A DNA stretch of 64,000 bases from JBBQIY01 sp964553035. Lineage in GTDB: Bacteria; Verrucomicrobiota; Kiritimatiellia; RFP12; UBA3636. Made by a program: the position numbers and the translations under genes. Positions within the stretch are counted from its first letter, which is position 1. Each line of letters opens with the position of its first letter. Below, piece by piece: positions 26,404 through 35,376 of the stretch. The DNA is taken from contig CAZKJH010000002.1 in the NCBI GenBank assembly GCA_964553035.1, forward strand, positions 4,157 through 68,156. The letters are read 5' to 3'. The notes below the pieces were generated by a model. The model was not told where the DNA came from and made no database searches. It saw only the letters and a program-made list of their open reading frames with translations.

Positions 26404-27399
26404 CTATCCATTATCAGCCTGAGCTTGAATCTCAAGCGTCTTGCGGGATGCGGCTACTACCGTTGCCGTATTCAGCTCAACCGAAGTTCCTTCGATATCG
26501 GATAAAAACGAGTCGAGGAAATCCAGACCGACATCCTCTGATGGAGTAAGGATTTTAACACTTTTCTCTGCATCAAGATAAGCCTTGACCTGTGGATCCG
26601 TAACACTGAATTCCAAGAGGCCACGCGTTCCCCAAACGGTAAACCGCCAATAGGTTGGCAAGGAATACCCCTGCGAGTTTGGAGCAGAATACGAAACGTC
26701 GCCCAGTACGCCACAGCCACTATCAAGTTCGAGCATCAATTGTGCCGCATCGTTGAAGCTGGTGCTACGTACATCAAACGCCTGCCAGGTACGGGCTGCC
26801 GCGATACGTTTAACCGACTCGCCCGTCAAAAAGCTCAGCATATCGACTGCATGAATCGCAATGTCATTGATGGTTCCACCGTGTTTGCCGCCCTCGAAAT
26901 ACCACTCCGGACGGGTTTCACGCAACAGCGGATGCTGTCCGTTAAATTGTATTTGCGTCACGCGCCCGATCACACCATCTCGAATCGCCTGACGGGCACA
27001 GACAAACGAGGGCGAGGTGCGCAAGTCGAGCATACAGCCGATGCGAAGATCAAGACGTGTGGCCAGTGCCTCCATCTCGTCGAGTTCCGCCAACGTCGTA
27101 CAGATAGGCTTATCCAAAATCACATGCTTGCCATGAGCTAGCGCATCAATCGCAAGTTTTCCTCTTTTGCCGTAATAGTCACCAATCGCAACAATGTCAC
27201 ACGAAACATTGGCCAGCATATCAGTCCATGACGTGTGGGTAATTTTCACCGAAGGCTGAACAGCCGCACGTGCCGTAGCATCTTCTTCACAGGCCGCGAC
27301 AATTTCAACGGATGGATGTTGGGCCGCCTTTTTGTACAACGAATAGATGTGACCATGGCGGAAACCCATAAAAGCTATCTGATACTGTTTTTTTTTCAT
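26404..27399 (-). CDS. Gfo/Idh/MocA-family oxidoreductase
   Basis: An N-terminal NAD(P)-binding Rossmann fold starts IAFMGFRHGHIYSLY. The family hallmark AHGKHVILDKPICT (EKP-type lysine) lies near residue 97. The C-terminal alpha/beta domain includes GGTINDIAIHAVDMLSFL with the catalytic-type Asp and His near residue 180. At 331 residues it is typical. Members oxidise or reduce sugars, inositols or their amino derivatives at one carbon. The adjacent ThuA gene, 128 bases downstream on the same strand, suggests a shared sugar pathway; the substrate is unknown. Confidence 0.88.
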   Translation of the reverse strand: MKKKQYQIAFMGFRHGHIYSLYKKAAQHPSVEIVAACEEDATARAAVQPSVKITHTSWTDMLANVSCDIVAIGDYYGKRGKLAIDALAHGKHVILDKPICTTLAELDEMEALATRLDLRIGCMLDLRTSPSFVCARQAIRDGVIGRVTQIQFNGQHPLLRETRPEWYFEGGKHGGTINDIAIHAVDMLSFLTGESVKRIAAARTWQAFDVRSTSFNDAAQLMLELDSGCGVLGDVSYSAPNSQGYSLPTYWRFTVWGTRGLLEFSVTDPQVKAYLDAEKSVKILTPSEDVGLDFLDSFLSDIEGTSVELNTATVVAASRKTLEIQAQADNG

Positions 27400-27444
27400 G
27401 CGTAAATAGTACTTGAATTGCGCAGCGAAGTCAATTGACGCAAC

Positions 27445-27611
27445 GGGCCATCAGCAATTCTAATTATGGCAAATCTTCTCTGAAGCGGCGTGCTCGGAGA
27501 GCCCGCCCTACCCTGAAAACAGTGCAAAATGATGTATTCACGAGGTAGGGCGCGATCTCCGAGCGCGCCGTATCCATGAGTTGTGACCATAATTAGAATT
27601 GCTGACGGGCC
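27445..27611. repeat. 167-bp nested inverted-repeat element (MITE/REP-like)
   Basis: Outer arms TCAGCAATTCTAATTATGG (27451-27469) and its exact inverted copy (27587-27605) are flanked by related GGGCC bases. Inside lies a second inverted pair of about 27 bases (27486-27512 and 27544-27570) that would form a GC-rich hairpin around CTCGGAGA/TCTCCGAG. The element is noncoding and sits between the divergent Gfo/Idh/MocA and MarR-TolC genes. Confidence 0.75.
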
Positions 27612-27703
27612 ATATTCACCGTTAGGGGTTAGCCAATTTCCGTGCGAAGCTGCTAGGGCCTAAAACCTAATACCTTCTCTTCGTAATTCGTAATTATTTT
27701 TGC

Positions 27704-27756
27704 TTGCTTTCAATAAAAGGTTGGGTGTATATTTCCTCTCTTCGTCCGAAGTCGGA
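27704..27756 (+). promoter_or_regulatory. Possible promoter and MarR-type operator of the efflux operon
   Basis: TTGCTT (27704-27709) and TATATT (27728-27733) are 18 bases apart. A short palindrome TCCGA-AG-TCGGA (27745-27756) lies where a MarR repressor could block transcription. Both are weak signals chosen mainly by position. Confidence 0.3.
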
Positions 27757-27798
27757 TTATCTCTATCGGGATATGTAGGCCAATCAGAAGAATATATA

Positions 27799-29718
27799 AT
27801 GAAAAAAACGAAAAATCAGGAACCGGTCAGTACCACAGAAGTTAGAGATGAAAATTTTACCGACTTGCTTCGTGCGTGGGGTCTCGTCATCCGTCGCTTT
27901 TCAAATGTTTATCGCAGTCTTTTCACTAACTGTAAGATCCAGAAAGGACAGTCTGAAATTCTGTTCTATCTCAAGCTGGAAAACAATCAGGTCGAACCGT
28001 CGGTCATCGCCGATTTTTTAATGATGCCACGGCAGACGATGACTTCACTGCTCGATGGCCTGGAGCATCAGGGGCTTCTGGAACGTAGCCCGCATCCTTC
28101 TGATCGCCGGAAAATTTTGATTAAGCTTTCTGAAAAAGGGTCTGATTTTGCCGATACCGCTTTAGGCTCAATCCGATCAATTGAGGCAGATGCAATGCGG
28201 AAGCTTTCCCATGAAACACTTTTAACGATGCTATCCTCGATGGAAACATTCTGCGCTGCCATGGAGAGCAGCATCGCCAGTGAGATGAAAAAAAGAAAAA
28301 ATGCGAGAGTAAAACACCTCGGTTTGTTGTGTGCGAGTACCGCTGTGGTCTTGCTTGTAGGAGGGTGTGTTTCCTACAAAGGGCAAAAGGAGCGGGATGC
28401 GCAGGTGAATAGCTTTATGGGAACGCTGACAGAACGTCGGGAGGCTCTACCGGAAGCTCCGCTGTCGCTGGAGACATCGGTCGAGCTGGCACTGAAAGCG
28501 AACTATAACGTTCAGTTAGCTGATCTTGATGTACGGATGGCAGCGTTGGGGAAGAATATTTCTTTTGTACAATTCCTGCCGCAAGTTACTGCCACAGCGA
28601 GTTGGACGGGCTGGGACAAGCAGCCGATGATGCAGGATAGCACCTATACGGGTTCGCATGTTTCTATCGGGTTGCCGTTGCTGGTTCCTTCGCTTTGGTT
28701 CGTGTATGCGTCGAAGGGCGAGCAGACGGCACAGGCGAGTGCCCGGGCGCATTATGTACGCCAGACGATTGCGGTGCAAACGATGACGACGTACTACAAC
28801 TGCATGATAGCGGCTGATGAAGTGGCCGTGGTGACGAAGCAACTCGAAACGGCGAAGTCGACCGCTGAGCGTGTTTCTGGTCTCGCCAGTGAGGGGTTAG
28901 CGCGCGATTGGGAGGCGAAGCAGGCGGCGGCTCAGTTAGCGGCCCGGGGCGCGAGTCTCGCACAGGCAAAAAGGAACTACCTAAACCGTCAAGGATCACT
29001 GCTCAATCTCCTCGGACTCCCACCAGACTATTCTCCTGCGGGATTGAAACTGAGCGGTGAAGTGACAACAGACTTAGTCGACACCAACAGCCTGGAAAAT
29101 CTTATTCTGACGGCTTTATCATCGAATCCTGAACTCGAAATTGCGGATCGGAATGTGGTGATCAGCGAAAACGGGGTACGCAAGGCCATTGCTGATTTCC
29201 TTCCGTCACTGGCGGCCGTCGGCACGCTCAACTGGTCTTCTGACACTCATACGTGGACGGCGAATCGTTCGCTGGGTTTGATGGCGGGGTGGGAAGCCTT
29301 TAATGCGTTTGCAAATGTCGGGCTTTATAAGCTCGCCAAGGCGGAACGTACGAAGAGCACGTTGGCGCGAGAACAGACGTTTTTGAGAATTATGCTCGAT
29401 GTCATGGTAGCACGTCACCATGTGGACACCGCCCGCGATCTTGCTGAGGTTTTATCGAAGACATACGAGGCGGCAAATCTGAAGTACAAAGATTATCAGG
29501 CCCGTCAGAAGGAGGGACTGGTTACGCTCAGCGATGCGCTGGATGCGGAGGCGGAGAAGAGTCATGCCGAACTCATGATGCTGCAAAGCCGCTATCAGGA
29601 GCGTATCGCCCGGGCAGCACTCAAGCTGTCGATGGGCGTTCTGGACTTACCAGAAGATCAGCGTGGAAATGCCGCTTCGCCAGATCGGTCTGATCGGTCT
29701 AATCTCGGAACCAAGTAA
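27799..29718 (+). CDS. In-frame fusion of a MarR regulator and a TolC-like outer-membrane efflux lipoprotein
   Basis: Residues 1-162 form a complete MarR-type winged helix (QSEILFYLKLENNQVEPSVI, then the wing region GLLERSPHPSDRRKILIKLS). With no stop codon the frame continues into MKKRKNARVKHLGLL at residue 163, a lipoprotein signal with lipobox LVGGC (Cys190). A full outer-membrane efflux protein with two repeats follows (SLETSVELALKANYNVQLAD... and LENLILTALSSNPELEIADR). A cytoplasmic regulator and an outer-membrane protein cannot act as one chain, so either translation restarts at residue 163 or the A-rich tract at 28287-28300 hides a frameshift. A +1 shift there would end the MarR part at TAA 28310. 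It is followed by adaptor and pump genes, so the MarR part probably regulates the pump. Confidence 0.8.
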   Translation: MKKTKNQEPVSTTEVRDENFTDLLRAWGLVIRRFSNVYRSLFTNCKIQKGQSEILFYLKLENNQVEPSVIADFLMMPRQTMTSLLDGLEHQGLLERSPHPSDRRKILIKLSEKGSDFADTALGSIRSIEADAMRKLSHETLLTMLSSMETFCAAMESSIASEMKKRKNARVKHLGLLCASTAVVLLVGGCVSYKGQKERDAQVNSFMGTLTERREALPEAPLSLETSVELALKANYNVQLADLDVRMAALGKNISFVQFLPQVTATASWTGWDKQPMMQDSTYTGSHVSIGLPLLVPSLWFVYASKGEQTAQASARAHYVRQTIAVQTMTTYYNCMIAADEVAVVTKQLETAKSTAERVSGLASEGLARDWEAKQAAAQLAARGASLAQAKRNYLNRQGSLLNLLGLPPDYSPAGLKLSGEVTTDLVDTNSLENLILTALSSNPELEIADRNVVISENGVRKAIADFLPSLAAVGTLNWSSDTHTWTANRSLGLMAGWEAFNAFANVGLYKLAKAERTKSTLAREQTFLRIMLDVMVARHHVDTARDLAEVLSKTYEAANLKYKDYQARQKEGLVTLSDALDAEAEKSHAELMMLQSRYQERIARAALKLSMGVLDLPEDQRGNAASPDRSDRSNLGTK

Positions 29719-29735
29719 TTTAAGAGGACATCAAC

Positions 29736-30899
29736 ATGAAAAATAGAATACAATACGTGCTCTCAATCGTCGCCTGTGTCGCCTTGCTGACCGGGTGTGG
29801 GAAAAAAGAAGTAGCGACGGAAGCGAGGACATTGGCGGACAATGTTTTGAACATCCGTACGCAGGTTGCTGAAAAGCGTGTCTTTGAACGCCGAATGACG
29901 GTCCAGGGGAGTTTGGCATCGGACGAGTCCGCGATGGTGGCATCACGCATCGACGGAAATCTTGATGCCGTATTTGTGGATCTTGGTGATGTGGTCAAAA
30001 AAGGCGAAACGAAACTCTTCGCAATCGATCCCATTGCCCTTGAAAGCCGTGTGCTGATTGCCGAAAGCAATGTCAACACAGCAAAAGCACAACAACGTGT
30101 GGCCGAAGCGACCGCTCGTCGAGCTGCTGCTGAACAAAAGAAAGCCGTGTTGGATTTTGATCGCTATGATCGCCTTCATAAGGATGCCCGCGTTTCCGAC
30201 AACGAGTACGAGCAGATTGCAATCCAGCGAGAATCCGTTGATGCGGCTGTTGCTATTGCAGAGGCGAACATCGAACTCTACACGCAACAGGTCGCACAGT
30301 TTGAGGCCGCTCTCGCCATCGCAAAACGCAACCTCTCCGATGCCACAATTGTCGCACCCATCGATGGTATTGTCGGAGGAAGATTTATGGAGCCAGGCGA
30401 ACAAGCCAAATCAGGGACACACATCATTCGCATCAATGGCGTACAGAAGATCAAGGCAAGTGCCTACCTTCCTGCCTCGTATTATGAGGATGTCGTGACT
30501 GACAAGACCGAGTTCAGACTCTTTGTCGACAAGATCGACCGTGGCCTCTTTAAGGTGGTTACGAAGAGCCCTGATGTAGAAATGCGCCTGCGAACCTTTG
30601 AGTTCCGTGGCATGGTGGAAGGTCAGTCATGGGCAATCCCCGGTAAGATGGCCGACTTTGAAGTTGTTTTCGAAAGCCATGAAGGTGTCGCAGTGCCGGA
30701 CGAGGCCATTCTTGTCCGCCAAGCAGGCTCAATTGTTTTCGTTGAAAATGAAGGCGTGGTACGCGAAGTCGTGATCACGACGGGACTCCGTAACGCTGGT
30801 TTTTCAGAGGTTCTTGAAGGTCTGATCGGCGGCGAGCACATCGTTGTTGAAGGCCAGTCACAGCTTTACGATGGCCGCAAGGTCGCCGTAGTGAAATGA
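29736..30899 (+). CDS. RND efflux periplasmic adaptor (membrane fusion protein)
   Basis: A lipoprotein signal with LLTGC (Cys21) anchors the 387-residue protein. The order of parts is that of AcrA-type adaptors: a first beta/lipoyl half (VVKKGETKLFAIDP), a long coiled coil (residues about 100-190, rich in Ala and Glu), the second lipoyl half ATIVAPIDGIVGGRFMEPGEQA, and beta-barrel and membrane-proximal domains ending VEGQSQLYDGRKVAVVK. It bridges the inner-membrane pump and the outer-membrane channel encoded on either side. Spacing to its neighbours is 17 and 8 bases, so all three form one operon. Confidence 0.93.
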   Translation: MKNRIQYVLSIVACVALLTGCGKKEVATEARTLADNVLNIRTQVAEKRVFERRMTVQGSLASDESAMVASRIDGNLDAVFVDLGDVVKKGETKLFAIDPIALESRVLIAESNVNTAKAQQRVAEATARRAAAEQKKAVLDFDRYDRLHKDARVSDNEYEQIAIQRESVDAAVAIAEANIELYTQQVAQFEAALAIAKRNLSDATIVAPIDGIVGGRFMEPGEQAKSGTHIIRINGVQKIKASAYLPASYYEDVVTDKTEFRLFVDKIDRGLFKVVTKSPDVEMRLRTFEFRGMVEGQSWAIPGKMADFEVVFESHEGVAVPDEAILVRQAGSIVFVENEGVVREVVITTGLRNAGFSEVLEGLIGGEHIVVEGQSQLYDGRKVAVVK

Positions 30900-30907
30900 G
30901 GTAAATT

Positions 30908-33900
30908 ATGTTTCTTGCAACTTCATCAACAAAACGTCCTGTCGCGATGGGATGTCTCATCATCGCCCTCATCGTCTTAGGAATAAACTCCTACAAGAGC
31001 ATTTCTTTAGAGAATATGCCGAGCGTCGACATTCCCTACGTAACAATAACAACCGTTTGGCTCGGCGCTTCGCCGGAAGACATGGAGAAGGATGTCGCGA
31101 AGTACATCGAAGACGCGGTGTCGGGAGTTGAAGGCCTCAAGCATATCAACTCGCTTTGCCTTGAAAACGTCTGCAATGTCGTGGTCGAGTTTGACCTCTC
31201 TGTCGACGTTGACGTGGCGGCACAGAACGTGCGCGAAAAAATCGATGGCGTACTCTCCGACCTTCCGCCTGGAGCGGAAAGGCCTGTTATTGAGAAACTC
31301 GACATTAACGCCACCTCGGTGGCAACGCTGTTCTTGTCAGGAACCCAAACGGTCGACGATCTCTACGACTATGCGGACAACGAGCTTTCTGATCGTTTCG
31401 CCACGGTCAAGGGCGTTGCCTCCGTCAATTTAATTGGTGGCAATCAGCCCGAAATCTGGGTCGAGCTAGATCGCGACAAGCTCGCCGCGGCTGGTCTTAC
31501 CTCGGCGACCGTTGTCTCGGTTTTGAAGAACAGCATTATGACTGTGCCAGGTGGACGTTTACGCGACTCCGGTAGCGAATATTCCCTTCGCTTCGATGCC
31601 GACACGTATACGGTAGAATCGATCAACCAACTCGAAATTGCGGCAAGTAATGGAGCGAGACGCTACTTGTCGGATCTCGGATCCGTCCGAATGGCGACAG
31701 AAGAAATTCGGCAGCGTGCCTTTCTAAACGGCGTTCCCGGTATTACCATCAAAGTTGTAAAGAAGTCCGATGGAAACACTGTAGAAGTCGTTAATGAGAT
31801 CAAAAAACGCTTTGAGCGTCTTTCGGAAACGCTGCCTTCCGGCATGAAAATGGATTGGATTCTTGATGACGGTAACATTGTACAGTCAACGGTAGATTCA
31901 ACAACCAACGACATTGTTTCAGCCGTCCTCCTCTGTGCTGGCATTCTGTTCGCCTTCTTGATCAACATACGAACCACCTTCATCGTTTCAATCACGATGC
32001 CCGTGACAATCATCATCAGCCTTTTCTTCATGAAGCTCGGCGGTCAGACGTTGAATATCTCAACCATGCTGGCGATTGGACTTTCCGCGGGAATCTTGGT
32101 TTCAAACTCAATCGTCGTTCTCGAAAACGTCGTTCGCAGGTTTGAGGATACACCCAACAAATGGGATGCGGCTTGCATTGGAACAAGCCAGATGACCGTT
32201 GCTGTCCTGGCTTCAGCCGGAACCAACGTGGTGGTGATGATTCCGATTGCGATGATGAGCTCCATCGTCGGACGCTTCTTTGCCCCCTTCGCCTTGACAA
32301 CCCTCATCGTGAACATCGCCTCCATTTTTATCAGCTTCACATTGACACCCATTCTCTGCGCCCTGTTCATGCGCAAGGAATCCGAAAAGACAGGACCGCT
32401 GTCAACGTTAGGACGTAAGTGGGATGCGGGATTTGATCGTCTTGCCCTGCGCTACGGCAAAGAACTTCGAGCGATTGGCAGTCGGCGCATGTTAGCAACG
32501 GCAGTCGTCGTCCTATCCATTCTGTTCTTCTTCTTCTCGATGTCATTTGGCATGAAAGGTGTCGGCTTTACATTTACGGAAAGTGATGACTGGGGACGAA
32601 TTTTCGTACGTTGCGAATTCCCAAGTTATTACAGCCTAGAACGGACAACAACCAAGGCGAACGAAGTTGCCGACATGATGTCAAAGTACGATGATCTTGA
32701 CGATGTGCTGGTATCTGTTGGTAAAGCCGATGCAATCGGTGGCCAAGCGAATGAGGGCGTATACCTTGCGCAGATCGAGCTCGTTTTTAAGTCTGTTTAT
32801 GAGCGGAAATGGAAGTTAGAGGAAGTGCTGGCCCAGATCCGCCGCGATCTCGCCACCGTACCCGATGCGATCCTCTCTGCCTCCGTTCCTGGCATCACAG
32901 GCGGGAGCGATAGTAGCCTTGAAATGAACCTCCGAGGCCCCGACCTAGATGAGCTGACGAACCGAGCGCGTGCGTTACAGCGAGAACTCATGAAGAACCC
33001 AGGAATTGCTCAGCTCGACACAACAGCGCGTGACGACAAGCCGGAGATCAAGGTGATTCCTAATCGCCCTGTTCTGGCGGACTTCGGAATTACGCCGTCA
33101 ACACTCGGCTCCATTATCCGTGGCAATGTCGACGGCATCCAAGCAGCTTCCTTCAAGAATGGTGACAAGACCATCAACATCCGCGTGAAGTTACTTGAAC
33201 AGGCTGGAATCGAACAAGTGCCCCAATTTATGATCCCCGGAAAAACTGGGTATCCAGTCCCCCTTGAAACGGTCGCTGATATTCGCAACACCCAGTCGAA
33301 GATCATGATCTACCGCGTCGATAAAGAACGCACAGTCAAACTTGTTGGGAATGAAACGCCTGGATACGCTTCAGCAACAATTCTCGAGGAAATGTATGCG
33401 AAGGGCGAGGAGATCGGTACAACGGCAGGCATCGGATATGAATTTGATAAATCCGGAACGGCAGAGATGATGGGCGAAGCGGTCTCTGACTTCGGTTCGG
33501 CAATTTTAATGGCTATCATTCTAACCTACCTCATGCTTTCCGCAATCCTTGAAAGCTTTGTCAGACCCTTCATCGTGCTGCTGACCATCCCCATGGCGTT
33601 GATTGGAATCGCGTGGGCACTCCGGATTTCAGGAATGAATATCTCCATCTTCGTTCTACTTGGCGTCGTCTTGCTGATCGGCGTCGTCGTGAATGCCGCC
33701 ATCATTATCGTCGACCGGCTCGGACAGTTAATTGCCGCCGGCAAATGCAAACGTGACGCCATGTACGAAGCTGTTGAGCAAACCTTCCGAGCGGTTTTGA
33801 TGGTGATTGCAGCCTCTGGCCTTGGCATGATGCCGATCGCGATGGCAAGCGGCATTGGCGCGGTCAACCGCATTGGCATCGGCGCGGCTTCTGTCGGAGG

Positions 33901-34000
33901 CATTGTGGTCTCCGGTCTTCTCACGATTACCGTTCTCCCTTTAGTCTACGTTTTCTTCACTAGGAAAAGTCCAAAGAAAAGTCATAACCCGCAGCAGTAA
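30908..34000 (+). CDS. RND efflux transporter permease (HAE-type), TM4 Asp pair missing
   Basis: The 1030-residue protein has the duplicated RND layout: TM1, a large periplasmic loop, TM2-TM7, a second loop and TM8-TM12. The N-terminus (PVAMGCLIIALIVLGINSY) and NMPSVDIPYVTITTVWLGASPEDMEK are typical of AcrB/MexF relatives. In TM4, where drug exporters carry the proton-relay Asp (VDD or VDN before the AIVVVEN-type segment), this protein reads LVSNSIVVLENV, giving Ser399-Asn400. TM10 reads VVVNAAIIIVD. Either proton coupling uses other residues or the substrate route differs. The MarR-TolC and adaptor genes upstream complete a tripartite pump for an unknown compound. Confidence 0.92.
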   Translation: MFLATSSTKRPVAMGCLIIALIVLGINSYKSISLENMPSVDIPYVTITTVWLGASPEDMEKDVAKYIEDAVSGVEGLKHINSLCLENVCNVVVEFDLSVDVDVAAQNVREKIDGVLSDLPPGAERPVIEKLDINATSVATLFLSGTQTVDDLYDYADNELSDRFATVKGVASVNLIGGNQPEIWVELDRDKLAAAGLTSATVVSVLKNSIMTVPGGRLRDSGSEYSLRFDADTYTVESINQLEIAASNGARRYLSDLGSVRMATEEIRQRAFLNGVPGITIKVVKKSDGNTVEVVNEIKKRFERLSETLPSGMKMDWILDDGNIVQSTVDSTTNDIVSAVLLCAGILFAFLINIRTTFIVSITMPVTIIISLFFMKLGGQTLNISTMLAIGLSAGILVSNSIVVLENVVRRFEDTPNKWDAACIGTSQMTVAVLASAGTNVVVMIPIAMMSSIVGRFFAPFALTTLIVNIASIFISFTLTPILCALFMRKESEKTGPLSTLGRKWDAGFDRLALRYGKELRAIGSRRMLATAVVVLSILFFFFSMSFGMKGVGFTFTESDDWGRIFVRCEFPSYYSLERTTTKANEVADMMSKYDDLDDVLVSVGKADAIGGQANEGVYLAQIELVFKSVYERKWKLEEVLAQIRRDLATVPDAILSASVPGITGGSDSSLEMNLRGPDLDELTNRARALQRELMKNPGIAQLDTTARDDKPEIKVIPNRPVLADFGITPSTLGSIIRGNVDGIQAASFKNGDKTINIRVKLLEQAGIEQVPQFMIPGKTGYPVPLETVADIRNTQSKIMIYRVDKERTVKLVGNETPGYASATILEEMYAKGEEIGTTAGIGYEFDKSGTAEMMGEAVSDFGSAILMAIILTYLMLSAILESFVRPFIVLLTIPMALIGIAWALRISGMNISIFVLLGVVLLIGVVVNAAIIIVDRLGQLIAAGKCKRDAMYEAVEQTFRAVLMVIAASGLGMMPIAMASGIGAVNRIGIGAASVGGIVVSGLLTITVLPLVYVFFTRKSPKKSHNPQQ

Positions 34001-34051
34001 TGATGGAACATCGAACCTATTAGAAAACGGCTCGCCAGAGTCTCGACCGAG

Positions 34052-34077
34052 TGCGCGTCAAAATAGTTTGACGCGCA
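34052..34077 (+). terminator. Strong hairpin after the efflux operon
   Basis: An 11-bp perfect stem (TGCGCGTCAAA and TTTGACGCGCA) around ATAG lies 52 bases after the RND stop. There is no T-run, so it may act as an RNA-stabilising or factor-dependent terminator structure. A short GGAGTCAGGAGTCAGAAG repeat follows immediately. Confidence 0.4.
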
Positions 34078-34103
34078 GAGGAGTCAGGAGTCAGAAGCTA
34101 GGA

Positions 34104-34274
34104 ATGAATGTCTCGAAACACATCTGGTATACGCTTTACGATGTAGAATGCGTCCGCATTCTCAAGAACGTCGTCGAAGAAGGATTAGAGTTTTTCGGCG
34201 ACGCCTTGATCCTCGCAGCAAGCTTGATGATCTTTCAAAAATATCGCCGACGCAGCCCCACGGAGTGCGAGTAA
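34104..34274 (+). CDS. Short hypothetical frame, possible membrane-protein remnant
   Basis: The 56-residue frame reads MNVSKHIWYTLYDVECVRIL, then an acidic patch and a single hydrophobic segment (FFGDALILAASLMIFQ). The EEGLEFFGDALILAA pattern resembles the last helix of larger bacterial membrane proteins, so this may be the tail of a lost gene. There is no convincing ribosome site or promoter. The rest of the 362-base gap between the RND gene and pheS holds only the preceding hairpin and no other recognisable gene. Confidence 0.25.
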   Translation: MNVSKHIWYTLYDVECVRILKNVVEEGLEFFGDALILAASLMIFQKYRRRSPTECE

Positions 34275-34362
34275 ATCGACTCGTGACGCTACTGATCGAG
34301 ACGATTAGACTGGCAGTTTCCGTGGAAAAAATCTCTTCTATAATTCTCCCCTATCTTTCTCC

Positions 34363-35376
34363 CTAAGCAAACTGCTTCAGGTAACGGAGATCATTCGTAT
34401 AAAGATGACGTAGATCAGTAATCCCGTGACGAATCATCGCGATGCGCTCGACGCCCATGCCAAAAGCGAAGCCGTACAATTCTTCGTCATAACCAATTTT
34501 CTTGTACACGCGGGTATCGACCATGCCCGCACCAGCGATCTCGATCCAGCCGCTTTGCTTGCAGACACGGCATCCCCTGCCCTTGCAGAGATGACAGGAG
34601 AAATCTACTTCAACGCTCGGCTCCGTGAACGGAAAGAAATGGGGACGAAAGCGAACCTTCACACTAGGTCCCATCATCTCTCGCGCAAAGTGAGCCAGTG
34701 TGCTTTTAAGATCGGCAAGTGAAACACCCTTGGTGTCCACATACAGCCCCTCAATTTGATGAAAGTTAGCGGCATGGGTCGCATCGGTTGTATCACGCCG
34801 ATAGCACCGACCGGGATTGATGATCCGAACAGGCGGTTTACGCGATTGCATGACACGAATTTGCACCGGCGAGGTCTGGGTTCGCAATAAACGCCCGTCT
34901 TCAAGCCAAAACGTGTCGCGTGGATCACGTGAAGGATGATGCGCCGCCGTGTTCAAGGCATCAAAGTTATTGAATTCAGTTTCGATATCGGGTCCATCAG
35001 CAACCGTAAAACCGAGCTGAGAGAAAATTCGCGTGGTTTCCTCAATCACGCTGGAGCAGGGATGCATCGCCCCGATCTCGTGCCAGGTGCCCGGCAGACT
35101 AAAGTCAAAGGCATCAACCGACGCGGTAGTGGAAGCCGTACCCTCTCTCATCGTATTGAGCGCTGACGTAATCTCTTCACGGAATGCGTTGAGTTCACGT
35201 CCCATTGCCGGCCTGTCCGCAGGCGGCGTGTCTTTCATGCCCTTCATCAAATCGGGCAAAAGACCATTTCGACCCACGTATTTGATTCTTAGTGCCTCGA
35301 CCTCATCCGGAGTATTGGCCGCATGGATCTCTGTTAGGGCAGAGGTTTTCAGAGCTGCAACTTCTTGGTCTGTCAT
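34363..35376 (-). CDS. pheS: Phenylalanyl-tRNA synthetase alpha subunit
   Basis: PheS forms the catalytic subunit of the alpha2-beta2 enzyme that charges tRNA-Phe. The 337 residues have the N-terminal coiled coil, then class II motifs: RIINPGRCYRRDTTDATHAANFHQIEG (motif 2 region) and FGMGVERIAMIRHGI (motif 3). Between them is the cysteine-rich CHLCKGRGCRVCKQSGWIEIAGAGM seen in many PheS proteins. The ATG at 35376 overlaps the fucosidase stop (ATGA); the open frame upstream of it is a shadow. pheT, normally adjacent, is absent. Coupling to a fucosidase gene is unusual. Confidence 0.93.
   Translation of the reverse strand: MTDQEVAALKTSALTEIHAANTPDEVEALRIKYVGRNGLLPDLMKGMKDTPPADRPAMGRELNAFREEITSALNTMREGTASTTASVDAFDFSLPGTWHEIGAMHPCSSVIEETTRIFSQLGFTVADGPDIETEFNNFDALNTAAHHPSRDPRDTFWLEDGRLLRTQTSPVQIRVMQSRKPPVRIINPGRCYRRDTTDATHAANFHQIEGLYVDTKGVSLADLKSTLAHFAREMMGPSVKVRFRPHFFPFTEPSVEVDFSCHLCKGRGCRVCKQSGWIEIAGAGMVDTRVYKKIGYDEELYGFAFGMGVERIAMIRHGITDLRHLYTNDLRYLKQFA

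Noticed and set aside
33660..33720. Loss of the AcrB Lys940 equivalent as a further defect in the RND pump
   Set aside because: Many functional RND proteins have VVNNA-like residues at this place, so this change alone is not informative.
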